DNA of 64,000 nt, from the NCBI GenBank assembly GCA_963556695.1, contig CAUWAG010000003.1:186001-250000 (forward strand), written 5' to 3'. Below are positions 32,232 through 44,659 of the stretch, one piece after another (position 1 is the first letter of the stretch; every line of letters starts with the position of its first letter). Made by a program: the position numbers and the translations under genes. This DNA is from Anthostomella pinea (taxonomy: Eukaryota > Ascomycota > Sordariomycetes > Xylariales > Xylariaceae). The notes under the pieces were generated by a model that worked only from the letters and a program-made list of their open reading frames with translations, made no database searches and had not been told where the DNA came from.

Positions 32232-34055
32232 ATGGTGTTCTTCCTGGACTATATCCATCACAGACGGGACTGGTGAGTTCACGCTACGTTCCCTCTACTC
32301 GCACTCCCGTCAGTTTCATGTGGCCCAGTCGTCGTCGGGCTCACCATTCCACACAGCAAGTTCAAGCAGGATGAGAGAGCAGAAAGGCTCCGAGCACTGA
32401 CCCGATATCGTGGTCCCTTCACTGCTCTAGACAGGGAGATCGTTGACAAGCCAATTGAGGAGCTTGTTCAAGATGTCCACAAGGGTGAACTTCAGCCCGC
32501 GGATCTTCTCAGCACGTACGCCAAGGTCGCGTTGAAGGCCCACGAGAAGACAAATTGCCTCACCGAGGTTATGATCTCGGCCGCAGAGGGCTGGGTCCAT
32601 GATGGTTCAATCAATATGAAAGGCCCCTTGGCTGGCATCCCCGTGAGCTTGAAAGACACCATCAACGTCGGCGGCTTCGACTCGACCGTGGGGTTCAGCA
32701 GCTTCGTGGGTAACAAGCAGACACAGGACGGTGGCGTCGTTCGCCTGCTCAAGGATGCTGGAGCTGTGCCCTATGTCAAGACCAATATGCCCATCACGCT
32801 ACTGAGCTTCGAGTCCACGAACGATGTCTGGGGACGGTGCACAAACCCCTTCAATATAAAGTACTCGCCCGGTGGATCGACCGGTGGCGAGGCAGCTCTT
32901 TTGGCTCTGGGTGGCAGGATCGGCATTGGCAGCGACGTGGCTGGCAGTGTTCGAGCTCCTGCTCACTTCTCTGGCATCTACAGTCTGCGGTGCTCGACCG
33001 GACGGTGGCCCAAGGCCGGCTTTGCGACGAGTATGCCAGGCCAAGAAGGGATACCCAGTGTCTACAGCCCCATGAGCCGGACCCTCAACGACTTGACCTA
33101 CTTTACGCGCTCGATGATCGGCATGCAACCCTGGAAGTATGACCACTCTGTACACCCCTTGGCCTGGAGGCCTGAGGTCGAGAACGAGTACGCCACGAAG
33201 AGCAAGTTTCGTGTTGGTGTGATGAGGACCGACGGTGTCGTAGACCCAAGTCCTGCGTGTCTCCGAGCCCTCGAGAAAACAGAGGCGGCCTTGAGGTCAG
33301 CAGGCCACGAGATCGTGGAAATTGACCCGCCATCACCTTATGAAGCTCTGTATCTCGGCGCACATCTACTAAACGCCGATGGTTGCCAGATGTTCAAGTC
33401 GTTCTTTAGGTTCGGCGAGTGGAACGACGAAGGAGCTCACCAGATGGACTGGCTGATGAGACTGCCTCGGCCGTTCAAGTACGTGTACTACCTGTGGGTG
33501 AAGTACGTGCGCAGGGACGACATCTGGGCTGGGCTTGTCCGGAACTGGCATCAGAAGACAGCCTATGAGAACTGGCAGCTCGTTGCTCAGCGGGAGGCAT
33601 ACAGGGGCAGATGGTTTGACTGGTGGAACAGCGTCGATGTTGACTTTCTGCTGACCCCTCCGAATGCGACGCCGGCTGTGCCGCATGACGGCATGAAGGA
33701 AGCCGTGAGCAGCTGTGGCTACACGTTCCTCTTCAATGTGGTAAGTGACCATCTACCTTCAGATCGACGTTTTCACTAATGCCAAGTTAAACAGCTGGAC
33801 TACACGTGCGGTTGCATTCCTGTGACTCATGTTGACAAAGGCCTCGATAAGCTTCCGCCTACTTTCAACATCAAGAAGTTGAACGGAGTTGCGCAGGGTG
33901 CCTACAAACTGTATGATGCGGAGGCCATGCACGGTCTCCCGGTTGGAATCCAGGTTGTGGGCAGACGGCTAGAGGAGGAGAAAATGCTGGCTATCATGAA
34001 GAGAGTCGAGGACGCACTGGGCAAGGATAAGTATAGGCTGCTTGGTATAGATTGA
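32232..34055 (+). CDS. Amidase (amidase-signature family, FAAH-like)
   Basis: Amidase-signature hydrolase of 561 aa that cleaves amide bonds with a Ser-cisSer-Lys triad. Exons 32232-32272, 32357-33740 and 33795-34055. The catalytic Lys is in GIPVSLKDTINVGG, the cis-Ser in SPGGSTGGEAALLALGG and the nucleophilic Ser in GSDVAGSVRAPAHFSGIY. The C-terminal exon closes with AMHGLPVGIQVVGRRLEEEKML, typical of the acetamidase/fatty-acid-amide-hydrolase branch. The N-terminus MVFFLDYIHHRRDW is not a clear signal peptide, so the enzyme is probably intracellular. Exact substrate (acetamide, fatty amide or other) cannot be told. Confidence 0.92.
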
Positions 34056-34279
34056 GGAGGCTGTCTTGTTGGTGGTAGGCTGTCTGTCGATGGACATGAT
34101 GCCCACTTACGAATGCCGTGTTCACTGCACAATCGAAGTCAAGCGGTCTAGGGAACGATGCCATGATGCAGCGAATCTAAAACAGCTCTTACACTTGACC
34201 ATTGTGACGTGCGTAGAAGTCTATGCAGCATCTCCCATACTCTTCATCGAAACAAACGCCTCAAATATCCACCATCTGC

Positions 34280-35445
34280 TCACTCCTTGATCTTCAACAC
34301 GGCCTTTCCAAAGTTCTTACCCTGGAACAGCTGGGAGAATCCTCCCGCCGCATGATCAAGGCCATGTGTGACATGAAGCTTGGCCTTGAGACTGCCTTCG
34401 GATATCCATTTCTGCACGTTCTTCTGGTGTTCCTTGGTGTACTTCGGCCCAAAGTCTGGATCTGCTACGAGGAAGCCGTGCATGCTCAAGCGTTTGCCGA
34501 AGAACTCGACGAGATTCCTGACTCCGTATCGCTCCTCTAGTGGTTTGTTGTAGCCCTCGATCTATCGGTTCAGTTAGCAAACCGCTACTACATGCCAGGA
34601 CTAATATTTCGATGGCCGAGTGGGATGGCAAGTTCACCACCGACACACAAGCGCGGAACAGGGTGGAGGCTTACCATGCCGCTGACGACGATCCTCCCAA
34701 AGGTATTGAGGTGCTGTATAGCCGCCTCGAGATGCGCACCGCCCACATTCTCGTAGTAGATGTGGATGCCTTCAGGAGCAAGTCGGGCGAGAGCATCCAC
34801 GGGTGCTTCCTTCTTGTAGTTGAACCCACCATCGAATCCGAGCTCGTTCAGGATGTAATCAAGCTTCTCGTCGCTACCCACGGAGCCGATGACGGTGAGG
34901 CCCTCGACTTTGGCGAGTTGACCGACCATGGAACCCACAGCACCCGCGGCGGAGCTCACGAAAATGGTCTCGCCCTCCTTGGGCCTTCCGATCTGGTACA
35001 GCGACGAGTACGCCGTCAAGCCAGGCATGCCAAGGGGGCCGAGGAAGTAGTCTGGTGATAGGTTGTCTGGGTTGTCGAGCTTGGTGGCGGACGGAAGCTT
35101 GTCGCTGGATATAGCGGCGTATTGGGCGAAGGGAGCAGTGACATAGAGCAGGTCCCCCTCGGCGTACTGTTTGCTGTCTGACTTGAGCACCCGTGCAATT
35201 GTGCTGTTGTACAACGGCTCGTTCAGCTCAAAAGGAGTCATGTATGATGGAGTCTTGTCATCTTCGGGGTCGCGCAAGCTGTGACGCAGATAGGGGTCCA
35301 GCGAAACAGACAGCACCTCAACGATCAGGCCTCCGGATGGGACTGCTTGCAGGTCGAATGGTCGCTCTTCGACTACGAGATGCTCGCCGGGGACTGGTAG
35401 CGAAGGAGGGGCCTTCTTGAAAATGAGGCTCTTGTTGGCAACCAT
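34280..35445 (-). CDS. MDR-superfamily NADP-dependent oxidoreductase (alkenal/leukotriene reductase type)
   Basis: Zinc-independent medium-chain dehydrogenase/reductase related to leukotriene B4 12-hydroxydehydrogenase and plant alkenal double-bond reductases, which reduce C=C bonds next to carbonyls. Exons 35445-34675 and 34561-34280 give 350 aa. Signatures: SLDPYLRHSLRDPEDD, LGPLGMPGLTAYSSLYQIGR, the cofactor loop VSSAAGAVGSMVGQLAK, the phosphate-contact region YYENVGGAHLEAAI, and FGKAVLKIKE at the end. The ATG at 35445 is the first in frame; the open frame upstream has no ATG. Its 3' end lies 224 bp from that of the amidase gene (convergent). Confidence 0.9.
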
Positions 35446-36805
35446 CTTCAAGGTTGCGCTGATGGTGATATGAATGGCGTGTAGGAGGTTAATTTGATTG
35501 TGATCGGATGATATCAATTGGGATGAATATGTGTATGTGCCAATGTATCAATGCGTCTATTGCTAGAATGTTGATGTTATGATCTTTTGTCGACCCATCT
35601 CGAAGGAGAGGGAGGTATATATACACATCCAAGCCCTAAGCTTGAATCCCGAGACAGCCAGCAGATGAGAGCAGCCGCTGCCTCCCTCGATGGAGTCATG
35701 TTACGATTCGCTCGGGCGCATGCAGCCTGCTCGCGCATGTAGCTGGCAGCATTGGTATCACGGTTGTTGGTTGTTGGCTATCGGAGTGTCGGAGCTGAGA
35801 CGCAGTTGTTGGAGTTGCCTGTCAGATACCCCCGGACTCCGACGGAATGGCGGAGCAGTGGCCCCTGGAAAGGGAGTATCGGGTGCCAATCGCGTAGAAT
35901 GTAAGGAGTGTCACGAAGCGACATGACCACATCAACAAAGCTGCAGCTAGAGTCTATCCCCGTGGCAGTGTAGACAGAAGTTAGCTCACGGTGAGTAGCC
36001 CGGACCGAAGAGAACATCGGCGGAAGACGACTCGTGCATAGCAGGGCGTATCTCCGGCCAGCCATTGAGCCGGTTCGTTGACCACTTCGACAGTATCTTC
36101 AGTCATACCTTCTAAGCCGTGAGTGGACGATCAGCGTTGTAACCCTCTCGCTCCGTGGGCCGTAGGTATGCCCGCTACGGAGTTACGTCGTCGTGCAGCG
36201 TCGGTATATATCGACAGTAGGCATTCTTCCATCCCACGCCTACAAATGTAACCTATTCGTATCCACGCCGAGTCGTGGTATCAAGTTATGAAATGAGCCC
36301 TCGGTTTCTCCTATTCGTATACTCTGCCTCGATTAGTGTCAAGAACGGAGAGACAGAAGGTAGGGCAGACAAGCAGCACGCAGCACAATGGATAGTCTGG
36401 GATAACCCTTACAGATTGGCATAAAGCTGGTACTGTGTATGGTTGACGGACGCTTGTGCATTGAGCTCTGAAATGAAAGCTCAAAGCTCAATGCTCAATG
36501 CTCAAGGCGAAATGCGAAATGCGAAATGCACTTGAGTCAAGTGCACTGGTGAATTCCTCGAGGACTAGGAGCAGCTGCGGCCAGCTGTTCATAGCTGGCA
36601 CTGTCACGGCCTGGCCGTTGCATCATCTTGCATTAAGGTATTGTTCAAGCACAAAGGTTCTTATCGATCAGCTCTCCGCATCTCCAGATCTCCCATGTTG
36701 ACGCGGCCTTGGAAGGGAGAAGCTTCCAACTCGATCGGTTCACACGGTTCACGCGGTTTACACGGTTTACACCCAAGCCACGTCCGATCGTAGACATCCG
36801 TCACC
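35446..36805. other. Divergent intergenic region with small inverted repeats
   Basis: 1.36 kb. Holds overlapping hairpin-forming words at 36151-36182 (CTCCGT with ACGGAG, CCGTAG with CTACGG) and a run of near-9-bp repeats (GGTTCACAC/GGTTTACAC) at about 36736-36772 just upstream of the DUF1776 start. No gene supported. Confidence 0.45.
36736..36772. repeat. Four imperfect 9-bp direct repeats
   Basis: Copies of CGGTTCACA/CGGTTTACA lie head to tail 35-70 bp upstream of the DUF1776 ATG, so probably in the 5' UTR. Confidence 0.65.
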
Positions 36806-38445
36806 ATGTCGGCCGACGACCAACAGTTCTTGGACCTGGTCAGTATCGGATGCCATCCAGTTCCGCGTGTCGCCTACAGGAGTCCAAGCTAACAGGAGTC
36901 TCGACGCCGTAGCTCTCGTCCCTCCCCAACCAGATCCGCCGGTACTCTGGCGATGTCGCCGACTACATCGATAAGGCCGTCGAGCAGGCCGCCGACAATG
37001 TGCGGGACAGTCTCTCCTCCACTCCCTGGCTTCCTGACTACGTGCGACCGAAACCCCCGTCGAAGCCGCCGCCTGTGGCTATCGTGCCCATGACATCCTT
37101 CGAACGGGTACAGGACTGGGTAGTCAGGCACAAGGTGCTCAGCGGCGTCATTGTGTGCGCCGTTGGGTACGTGACGTACAGGACCGTACGAAAGAGCAAG
37201 CTGCTGCGCAAGTCTCGCCGGGCAAAGCGCGCTCGGAACGGTGGACGACTGGAGGTCGTCGTCATAGCCGGATCGCCAGCCCTGCCCCTGACAAAGTCGC
37301 TGTCGCTGGACATGGAGCGGAGAGGTTTCGTCGTCTACATCGTGTGCAGCACCATCGAAGACGAGCTCGCAGTGCAGAACCTGTCGCGGTCGGACATCAA
37401 GGCGCTCAGCATCGACATCACCGACGTGAGTTGTCCTTCTGGGAACTTCGAATGACCGTGTAGACCGTGTTACTAACCTGAACCGACCATCCTACAGCCC
37501 CCGAGTGCAGGTGCCTCGATTGAACGCTTCGCTTCGTATCTACAGACACCACATGCCGCCGTACCGCGAACGAGACCGAACTATCTCACCCTAACATCCG
37601 TCATCCTCATCCCGTCGCTCAACTACCAAACCTCGCCCATCGCCACCATCCCGCCGTCCAACTTCGCAGGCCTCTTCAACACGCACCTACTACATCCCAT
37701 CCTCACCATCCAGTCCTTCCTCCCGCTCCTCACATCGCGGATAACGCCGCCGCAATCGTCCCACGGCGAAAGCCAACCACCGACGCCCACGACACCGCGG
37801 GTCCTCGTCTTCACGCCGTCCATCATCTCGTCCATCAACCCGCCATTCCATGCACCCGAGGCCACTGTCTGCTCTGCCCTTTCGGCCTTCACCGAGGTGC
37901 TGACGGCCGAGCTGCGCCCACTCGCCATACCCGTCACGCACATGCAGCTGGGCACCTTTGACTTCGCAGGCTTCACCCCCACGACGCGGAGCGGCCCCCA
38001 TAACCCGGGGCTGCTCCCGCCGGCCGAGACGCTGCAGTGGCCCGAAGCGGCGCGGCATACATATGGTCGCAACTACGTGTCGCAATCCGAGTCGGCCATA
38101 TCGGCTGGGCGTATCCGCGGATTGCGCGGTAGTTCGCTACGTGAGCTGCACAATGCTGTATTCGACGTCGTCGATGGATCGGAGAAAAGCGACGTGGTCA
38201 GGGTTGGCCTCGGCGCAGGCCTGTACGGCTTTGTTGGGCGGTGGGCGCCGCGGAGCCTCGTCTCGTGGATGATGGGCATTAGAAGGGTAGACGAGCTGAG
38301 CACCTGGGAGGGCGGCTCATTGTACAATGGAAGCGGCAGTGAGCGGAGCCGCAGCACGAGCGGGAGCGAAAGTGGCGAGGCCGGCGAGTTCATCGAGGTC
38401 GCCAAGGGGGACGAGAGCGGCATCAACGTTTGGAAAGAGACTTAG
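36806..38445 (+). CDS. DUF1776 family protein
   Basis: Fungal DUF1776 proteins resemble a degenerate short-chain dehydrogenase fold; the yeast member is a mitochondrial outer-membrane protein of unknown role. Exons 36806-36838, 36913-37425 and 37498-38445 give 497 aa. The N-terminus MSADDQQFLDLLSSLPNQ is followed by a membrane segment around KVLSGVIVCAVGYVTYRTV, then a basic stretch and a Rossmann-like part (LEVVVIAGSPALPLTKSLS, FVVYIVCSTIEDE, LTSVILIPSLNY, RVLVFTPSIISSINPPFHA). The C-terminus is Ser/Arg/Gly-rich. The SDR catalytic Tyr-Lys pair is not evident, in line with a non-enzymatic family. Confidence 0.88.
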
Positions 38446-38981
38446 CTTGCGATACGAGCTGGCTGTTGCGTGTGTGATGGTCGGATGAAGTACGTGGCTA
38501 GGAGCCAGCCATGATCTTGTACACATAGTCACATGAAGCCCCCCTCGAAGATTGATTGGAAAGCCTCACCACTGGAGCATGAATACCAAAACCAACATCA
38601 CACACAACTGGCTAATGCAGGACGACGTAGGGAGGTATTGTTGTGATATCGTTGCTATACCCATAGCCATGGTATATACAGTCTCTTTGGCACTTCTGCC
38701 TCGGCAGTCAGTGCCATCTACATCCATCGTGGATGGATTGCATGCCCTCATGCGGACGCATGTAGAATATATTCATGCACCTTATCATTTTCCAGGACTG
38801 TGGAAGGCCGATCGGTGCAAGGCGGTGCAGCGGTGCAGTGTCGACACTATGCCACGTCGTTCGGTCAAAAGGGGCGGCACCTTGGCCCCCTTCTGACCCT
38901 CCGTTGGGCCATGTCGCGTGCCCAGGATGTTACAGAGACACCTTGATAACAGAGTTTCTCTTTCATGTACGGCTCATCCGA
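38446..38981. other. Intergenic region between convergent genes
   Basis: 3' regions of the DUF1776 and yth1 genes; nothing further seen. Confidence 0.4.
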
Positions 38982-39785
38982 TCAATCTCGATGATGGCCT
39001 CTTCCTCCTCTGAATTTGCGGTCCCCTCTACCTCGCCATCTGCCTCCTCTCCCACCACCGAAGCGATCGCCCCGGCCGCCCTTGTCATCGCGATCCCGCC
39101 TTCCTCCGTAACCCCTCTGGTGGTCGTCGTCCATATCCATGTCGTCCCTCCTCGTCATGGGCGGCTCGTCGTGCACGACTTCGCTCTTGGCGATGGGGCG
39201 CTCGAGGTCTTTGTCCCAGCGCGGGTGGGCGCCCTCCTTGCAGGTCTTGCCATCGGGGCAGAAGCCGGCCAGGTAGTAGGGGCACAGCTTGCGGCGGACG
39301 TGCTTCTTGCTGCACAGGGGGCCGAGCGGGCAGAAGCCGCGGTCGTAGTGTGGGCAGGGCGGCAGCTTGCTCTGAGGGTCGATGTGCAGGTACAGGCACT
39401 CGTCGCCGTTAGAGCAGTAGCCGTTCCGCACGAAGAAGTTGCACTCGGGCATCTTGCGCAGGTTGTACTCGTGCAGGAACTCGCAGCTGTCGCCCTTCTT
39501 GCACAGGGCACGCAGCCAGTGCTTGCACACCAGCGAGTTGTAACTAGCGTTGGCGCTGTGCTGTGCGGCGGCGCTCGCGGCGCCCGTGTTGTGGCGGTCC
39601 GGGCATGAGGCGCCCAGCGGGCAGTGGCCGGCCAGGAAGGCCTTGCAGACGGGGCGGTTCGGTGGGAACCCGTGGCCGTATGTCGACCGTAGGAACGGCG
39701 AGAAGCTGAAGGAGTAGCTGGGGGCCTTGTGCTCGAGGATCTGGCGCGCCAGCTCCGAGGCCGACGCGTGCGTGGCGGGTGCCAT
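38982..39785 (-). CDS. yth1: mRNA 3'-end-processing zinc-finger protein YTH1 (CPSF30)
   Basis: Subunit of the cleavage and polyadenylation factor that binds the polyadenylation signal RNA. Single exon, 267 aa. Five CCCH zinc fingers run in a row between about residues 46 and 186, with the family-typical spacing (for example [20 protein letters not shown], then [20 protein letters not shown], and [19 protein letters not shown]). The C-terminal tail after about residue 200 is an Asp/Arg/Gly-rich RGG-type region ([18 protein letters not shown]). The ATG at 39785 gives the usual MAPATHAS start. A GTGTC pentamer repeat lies about 50 bp upstream. Confidence 0.95.
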   Translation of the reverse strand: MAPATHASASELARQILEHKAPSYSFSFSPFLRSTYGHGFPPNRPVCKAFLAGHCPLGASCPDRHNTGAASAAAQHSANASYNSLVCKHWLRALCKKGDSCEFLHEYNLRKMPECNFFVRNGYCSNGDECLYLHIDPQSKLPPCPHYDRGFCPLGPLCSKKHVRRKLCPYYLAGFCPDGKTCKEGAHPRWDKDLERPIAKSEVVHDEPPMTRRDDMDMDDDHQRGYGGRRDRDDKGGRGDRFGGGRGGRWRGRGDRKFRGGRGHHRD

Positions 39786-41199
39786 GATGGCGAGGCCTCT
39801 GACGACGCCGGACTGCGGATCTCTGTTGTGTCGTGTCGTGTCGTGTCGTGTCACTTCGGGTCGGGTCAGCGAGCTATGTGTCTGGGCCTGAAAGTTGGGG
39901 GTTGCGCAATGGTGAGAAGGAGGTCGTGTGTTTAATCGTAGCGATGTCGTGTGAACTGGAGCTACCTAAGGTAGGTATAAAATGCTCAAGATTGAAGGTC
40001 GCAACTGTAACTTGGGCTAAGCTTTGGCGGGGCGGTCCATCCGCTACAAGAATCCTGGGGAAATATGCAGCCGGCCGGTTGTATGCAAGTATTGAGCATC
40101 GCCTCTCGCTTCTTAAGTTCTCTCGGCACGTTCCTTCGAGTTCGAGATGTGAGATCAACCTGTTCATTCATGACCTTCACGTCTGACAAGATGAGTAACA
40201 CCATGCAGACCCACGAGCTCATAAGGGGCCTGTCCAACGTGTCTTGGCTTGACATGATGTTTTTTGTGTCACCCATACATTGAATATGGTAGCAGTACGC
40301 ACGGGATGTTCTCTTGAGCCATCTGCAGAGTTCTTGGACTGCGACCAAAACCTCCGACGCATCTTCACATCCATTGTAGCATGTTTTGGGTGGTCAAACA
40401 TTCATCCGTCCAGCAAACCAATGAGGGTTGTCTCATGCAAGACAAACATCGTCAGCTACCATCTTACAGACCGCCCTCAGCCACCCTTGCTCCTTATCCG
40501 CCATTATCAATTGTAGTCAACTTCAGCATACTACATTACTTATGGAGGTGGTGTTAGATTCCCCTCCACCACATATCTTGCTGGATGCCATACGAGGTTA
40601 CAGTGCGTGGGCTGCTCAGACATTGATGACCCTGGTGACCCCAACTCTAACCACTCAGGACCGTATGCTTGACCTACCTCTCGTATATTGTCACAAGTTC
40701 CCCGCAGCAACCACCGCAAAGCAGCTTCCTTGACTTAGACCGACTTGCTTGACCGGTATATTAAGTAATCATACCATCTATCACATGCCGTGCTCATGCG
40801 TACACCGTTACATATTACACACATACAGGCACATACCTCACGTACCGACCTCTTCACTCTCATAGAGCAGTCTTCGGCTGATTGGCTGCACTCATGATCC
40901 CGTCCTCGCCTCTCTGAAGCCCATAGTCGAAGGCACCTTCAGCAATCATGAAGCCAGTCTCTTATATGAACGAGTGGCTCTGGCCTGCCACCGGCCAGCC
41001 TCTGTCCACCATCATCGTCGAACCTTCCACCTCCTCGCAGCTCGTCCCATGGCCGCTTCTCCAGCTGTTTTTAGCTAAATTCGGCGCCTGGTATGACCAC
41101 TTGGCACCCATCCCTCGTCTCATTCTTGTCATCAGCCTCGTCTCCTCATCCTCAATTACAGTCTATAGCTCCGGGGGACGCCTACATCACCAAGGCACC
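39786..41199. other. Divergent intergenic region, yth1 / alpha-glucosidase
   Basis: 1.4 kb with a (GTGTC)n repeat at about 39834-39853. An ATG at 40948 is in frame with the alpha-glucosidase but I take the later one as its start. No other gene seen. Confidence 0.45.
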
Positions 41200-44100
41200 A
41201 TGACGCGAGCTATACGGTTGCTTGTGCTTTCACTGCTTGGCCTCTTCGGCATCATTCTGGCACAACAGTCCGCGCCTATCGCCACGCGCGACGAAGGAGA
41301 CGGCGCTCCCGTTATCCCCAATATCATTGATCCCAATGCCGTCAATGCTCAGTCGGTGTGTCCCGGATACAAGGCCTCCAACGTGAAGGAGACTGGCACT
41401 GGCTTCACGGCAGACCTTGTCTTGGCAGATGATGCTTGCAATGTCTACGGCACTGACATCGAGGTACTGGATCTAGTCGTCGAGTACCAGGCCGCAGACC
41501 GTTTGCACGTCGAGATCCTACCAAAGTACATTGGTCAAGAGAACTACACCTGGTTCGTTCTGCCCGAGAGTCTGATCCCAAAACCACAGGCCGAGGCAGA
41601 GACGGCCCCCTCGAGCGATCTCGACTTCTCTTGGAGCAATGAGCCGACCTTTTCCTTCAATGTAACGAGAAAGAGCACCGGGGATACACTGTTCACCACC
41701 CACGGCTCTCGCATTGTATATGAGGACCAATTCATCGAGTTTGGCTCGTCTTTGCCCGAGAACTACAATCTGTACGGCCTCGGGGAGGTCATTCATGGCT
41801 TCAGGCTCGGGAACAATCTGACAAGTATGTGAATGAGCAACCATCCCCATCGAATATGCTCCTGACCGCACAAGGGACACTCTACGCCGCAGACGTTGGG
41901 GACATCATCGACGCCAACATCTATGGGAGCCATCCTATATACCTCGACACCCGGTATTTCGAGGTTGACGAAAATGGTAGTCTGACTTACGCCCCCAACG
42001 CTACGGACAAGTCAGCCCACTATGAATCCTTCACCCACGGCGTCTTTCAACGCAACGCCCATGCACAGGAAGTCCTTCTGCGAGAGGCTAACATCACCTG
42101 GAGAGCACTAGGGGGCAGTATTGACCTCTACTTCTACGAGGGCCCCAGCCAGGACGAGGTCACCAAATCGTATCAGACGAGCGCCGTCGGACTTCCGGCA
42201 ATGCAGCAGTACTGGACCTTTGGCTTCCACCAATGTCGATGGGGCTACAAGAACTGGTCAGAGGTGAAGGATGTCGTTGATAGCTTTGCCAAACATGAGA
42301 TCCCCCTCGAAACCATCTGGAGTATGTCGAATGTCGAGGCTCTACACCTACTAACATGTTGAAATCCTGAGCCCTTACTGACGAATGAGTAGATGACATT
42401 GACTACATGAAAGCGTACCGGGACTTCGAAAATGATCCGATCAATTATCCATACAGTGAGGGAGTCGACTTCTTGGAACGACTGCATCAAAACAACCAGC
42501 ATTATGTGCCAATCATCGACTCGGGCATATACGCACCAGACCCCAAGAACGCCAGCGGTACGTAATGTCATGGACCCGTCTCTTTGGCCCTTGGTCAAAC
42601 CTCGGGTGTAGCATCATATTCGAGCCTGCCTACAAAACACTTCAACTGGACAACAGACTTAGATGACCGCGGTTCTTATCAAATTGTCTACATAGAGTGA
42701 CTACTGACCCATGTTCTCTGGCAGATGCGTATCCTTCTTTCGATCGGGGTGTCGAGCAAGAAGCCTTTATGCTCAATCCCGATGGATCGCTGTACATTGG
42801 AGAAGTCTGGCCTGGTCTCAGTGGTTTGTCATGCCACACAATCCCGGTCTTACTGCTCCTGTCTGATCGATGCTAGTCTTTGGTGATTGGATCGGGGCCT
42901 TATTCAATGGCACTGGTGCCAACAGATGGTGGATCTCTGAGGTGGCCCGATACCACAGCAAGATCGCTTTCGACGGCATTTGGATCGACATGTCGGAAGT
43001 CTCGTCATTCTGTGTGGGCAGCTGTGGGAGCAGCAACAGAAGCTACGGATCCGTCGACGCGACGCCAGGAGCACCCTCTACCTCTACACACAATCGCAAC
43101 ATCAACTACCCTCCTTACACTATCAATAACTTCAAGGGCGACCTCGCGGATCATACAGTGAGTCCAAACGGAACGCATCACGGCGGGACACTCGAGTACG
43201 ACTTCCACAACGTCTGGGGCCACCAGCTGCTGAATGCGACATATCACGCTCTCCTCGACATCTTCCCAAAGAAACGACCTTTTATCATCGGGCGGTCTCA
43301 ATTTGCGGGCTCCGGAAACGTAGCTGGCCACTGGGGGTAAGTTGCTTCGAGCACAGCGCTGTTCATGCATTCCTCCAGCTGCCTCGGGACTGACAAAGGC
43401 GGCAGCGGTGACAATTATTCGTATTGGGCTTACTTATATTTCTCCATTCCTCAGGCCTTGTCGTTTTCTCTCTTTGGCATCCCCATGTTCGGTGTTGACA
43501 CGTGCGGGTTTGCTGACAGCGTGAATGAAGAGCTGTGCAACCGCTGGATGCAGCTCTCTGCGTTCTTCCCCTTCTACAGGAACCACAACGAGATCAATGC
43601 CATAGGCCAGGAACCGTACCTGTGGTCGTCCGTTGCAGAAGCCAGTCGGGTCGCCATGAGAATCCGTTATGCCCTACTCCCGTACATCTATACGACCTTC
43701 TACTTGAGCCACTCGACAGGCTCGACCACTATGCGGGCTCTGATGTGGGAGTTTCCGAATGAACCGTGGCTCGCCAACGCTGATAGGCAGTTCCTTCTGG
43801 GCCCTGCGATCATGGTTACTCCTTGCCTGGTGGAGGGTGCTACCACTGTCGATGGAGTTTTCCCTGGGGTGGGCTCGGGGAATGTCTGGTACGACTGGTA
43901 TAACCTTAGTGCCATCACTGGTGTTAGTCAGGCACAGAACGTGACCATCGATGCACCATTGGGTCATATCCCATTATACGTGCGAGGCGGCCATGTTTTG
44001 CCGATGCACGAACCGGCAATGACCACCACAACAGTCAGAGCCAGCCCGTGGTCCTTGCTCGTTGCTCTTGACCGAAAGGGTGAGGCGGCCGGCGGGCTCT

Positions 44101-44460
44101 ACCTTGACGACGGAGAGAGTCTTGTCCCGGACGCCACTACCTGGGTTGACGTGAGTTACTTTCTATTACTGGGTGTCCATCTTCGCATGTCAGCGGGCTA
44201 ACGACCGGTTCCAGCTCTCGGCTTCCGCGTCGTCACTAACAGCGAAGCCTACGGGTGATTTTGTGGATGCAAACGCACTTGGAAACGTGACGATCCTGGG
44301 AGTTCAGGGAACTGTCTCGAAGGTTGAGCTGAGCGGGATAGAGGTGAATCCTGACAACTGGAACCTCGATGCCTCAAAGATGGTCCTGCAGCTCACGGGA
44401 CTTGATGCCCTGACGAGCGATGGTGCGTGGAGTGCAGAATGGACATTGAGCTGGTCATGA
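41200..44460 (+). CDS. Secreted alpha-glucosidase, glycoside hydrolase family 31
   Basis: Retaining GH31 enzyme releasing glucose from alpha-linked oligosaccharides. Seven exons: 41200-41824, 41875-42321, 42393-42557, 42725-42823, 42877-43336, 43406-44150 and 44215-44460, summing to 928 aa. The start at 41200 gives a clean signal peptide (MTRAIRLLVLSLLGLFGIILA, QQSAP following); an in-frame ATG at 40948 would bury it behind 84 residues. The catalytic nucleophile Asp is in FDGIWIDMSEVSSF and the acid/base Asp in HWGGDNYSYWAY, formed by splicing intron 5. YTWFVLPES and PYIYTTFYLSHSTG are also typical. About twenty N-glycosylation-type NxS/T sites fit secretion. Confidence 0.94.
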
Positions 44461-44659
44461 TGGAACAAGAAACAGTACCTCCAGCAACACAATGCATACA
44501 TGTCAACAGTGCCGAGATCCAACAGCATTAGTGAAATCTGGTGGTCTATTTGGAATTGACATCTACAACCCTCTCGACAAGCTTAAAATGACTTGAGGCA
44601 GGCAAGCCTGATGACCCACTGAGCCTGTCGCCGTCCTATTTCAAGACTTGATCGGCAAA
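44461..44659. other. Short intergenic gap
   Basis: 200 bp between convergent genes; nothing seen. Confidence 0.4.

Noticed and set aside
38775..39608. 277-codon plus-strand ORF over yth1
   Set aside because: Val/Ala-rich antisense of a five-finger zinc protein; not credible.
40948..41199. Upstream in-frame ATG of the alpha-glucosidase
   Set aside because: Would place 84 residues before a clean signal peptide; the ATG at 41200 has a better context (ACC before ATG).
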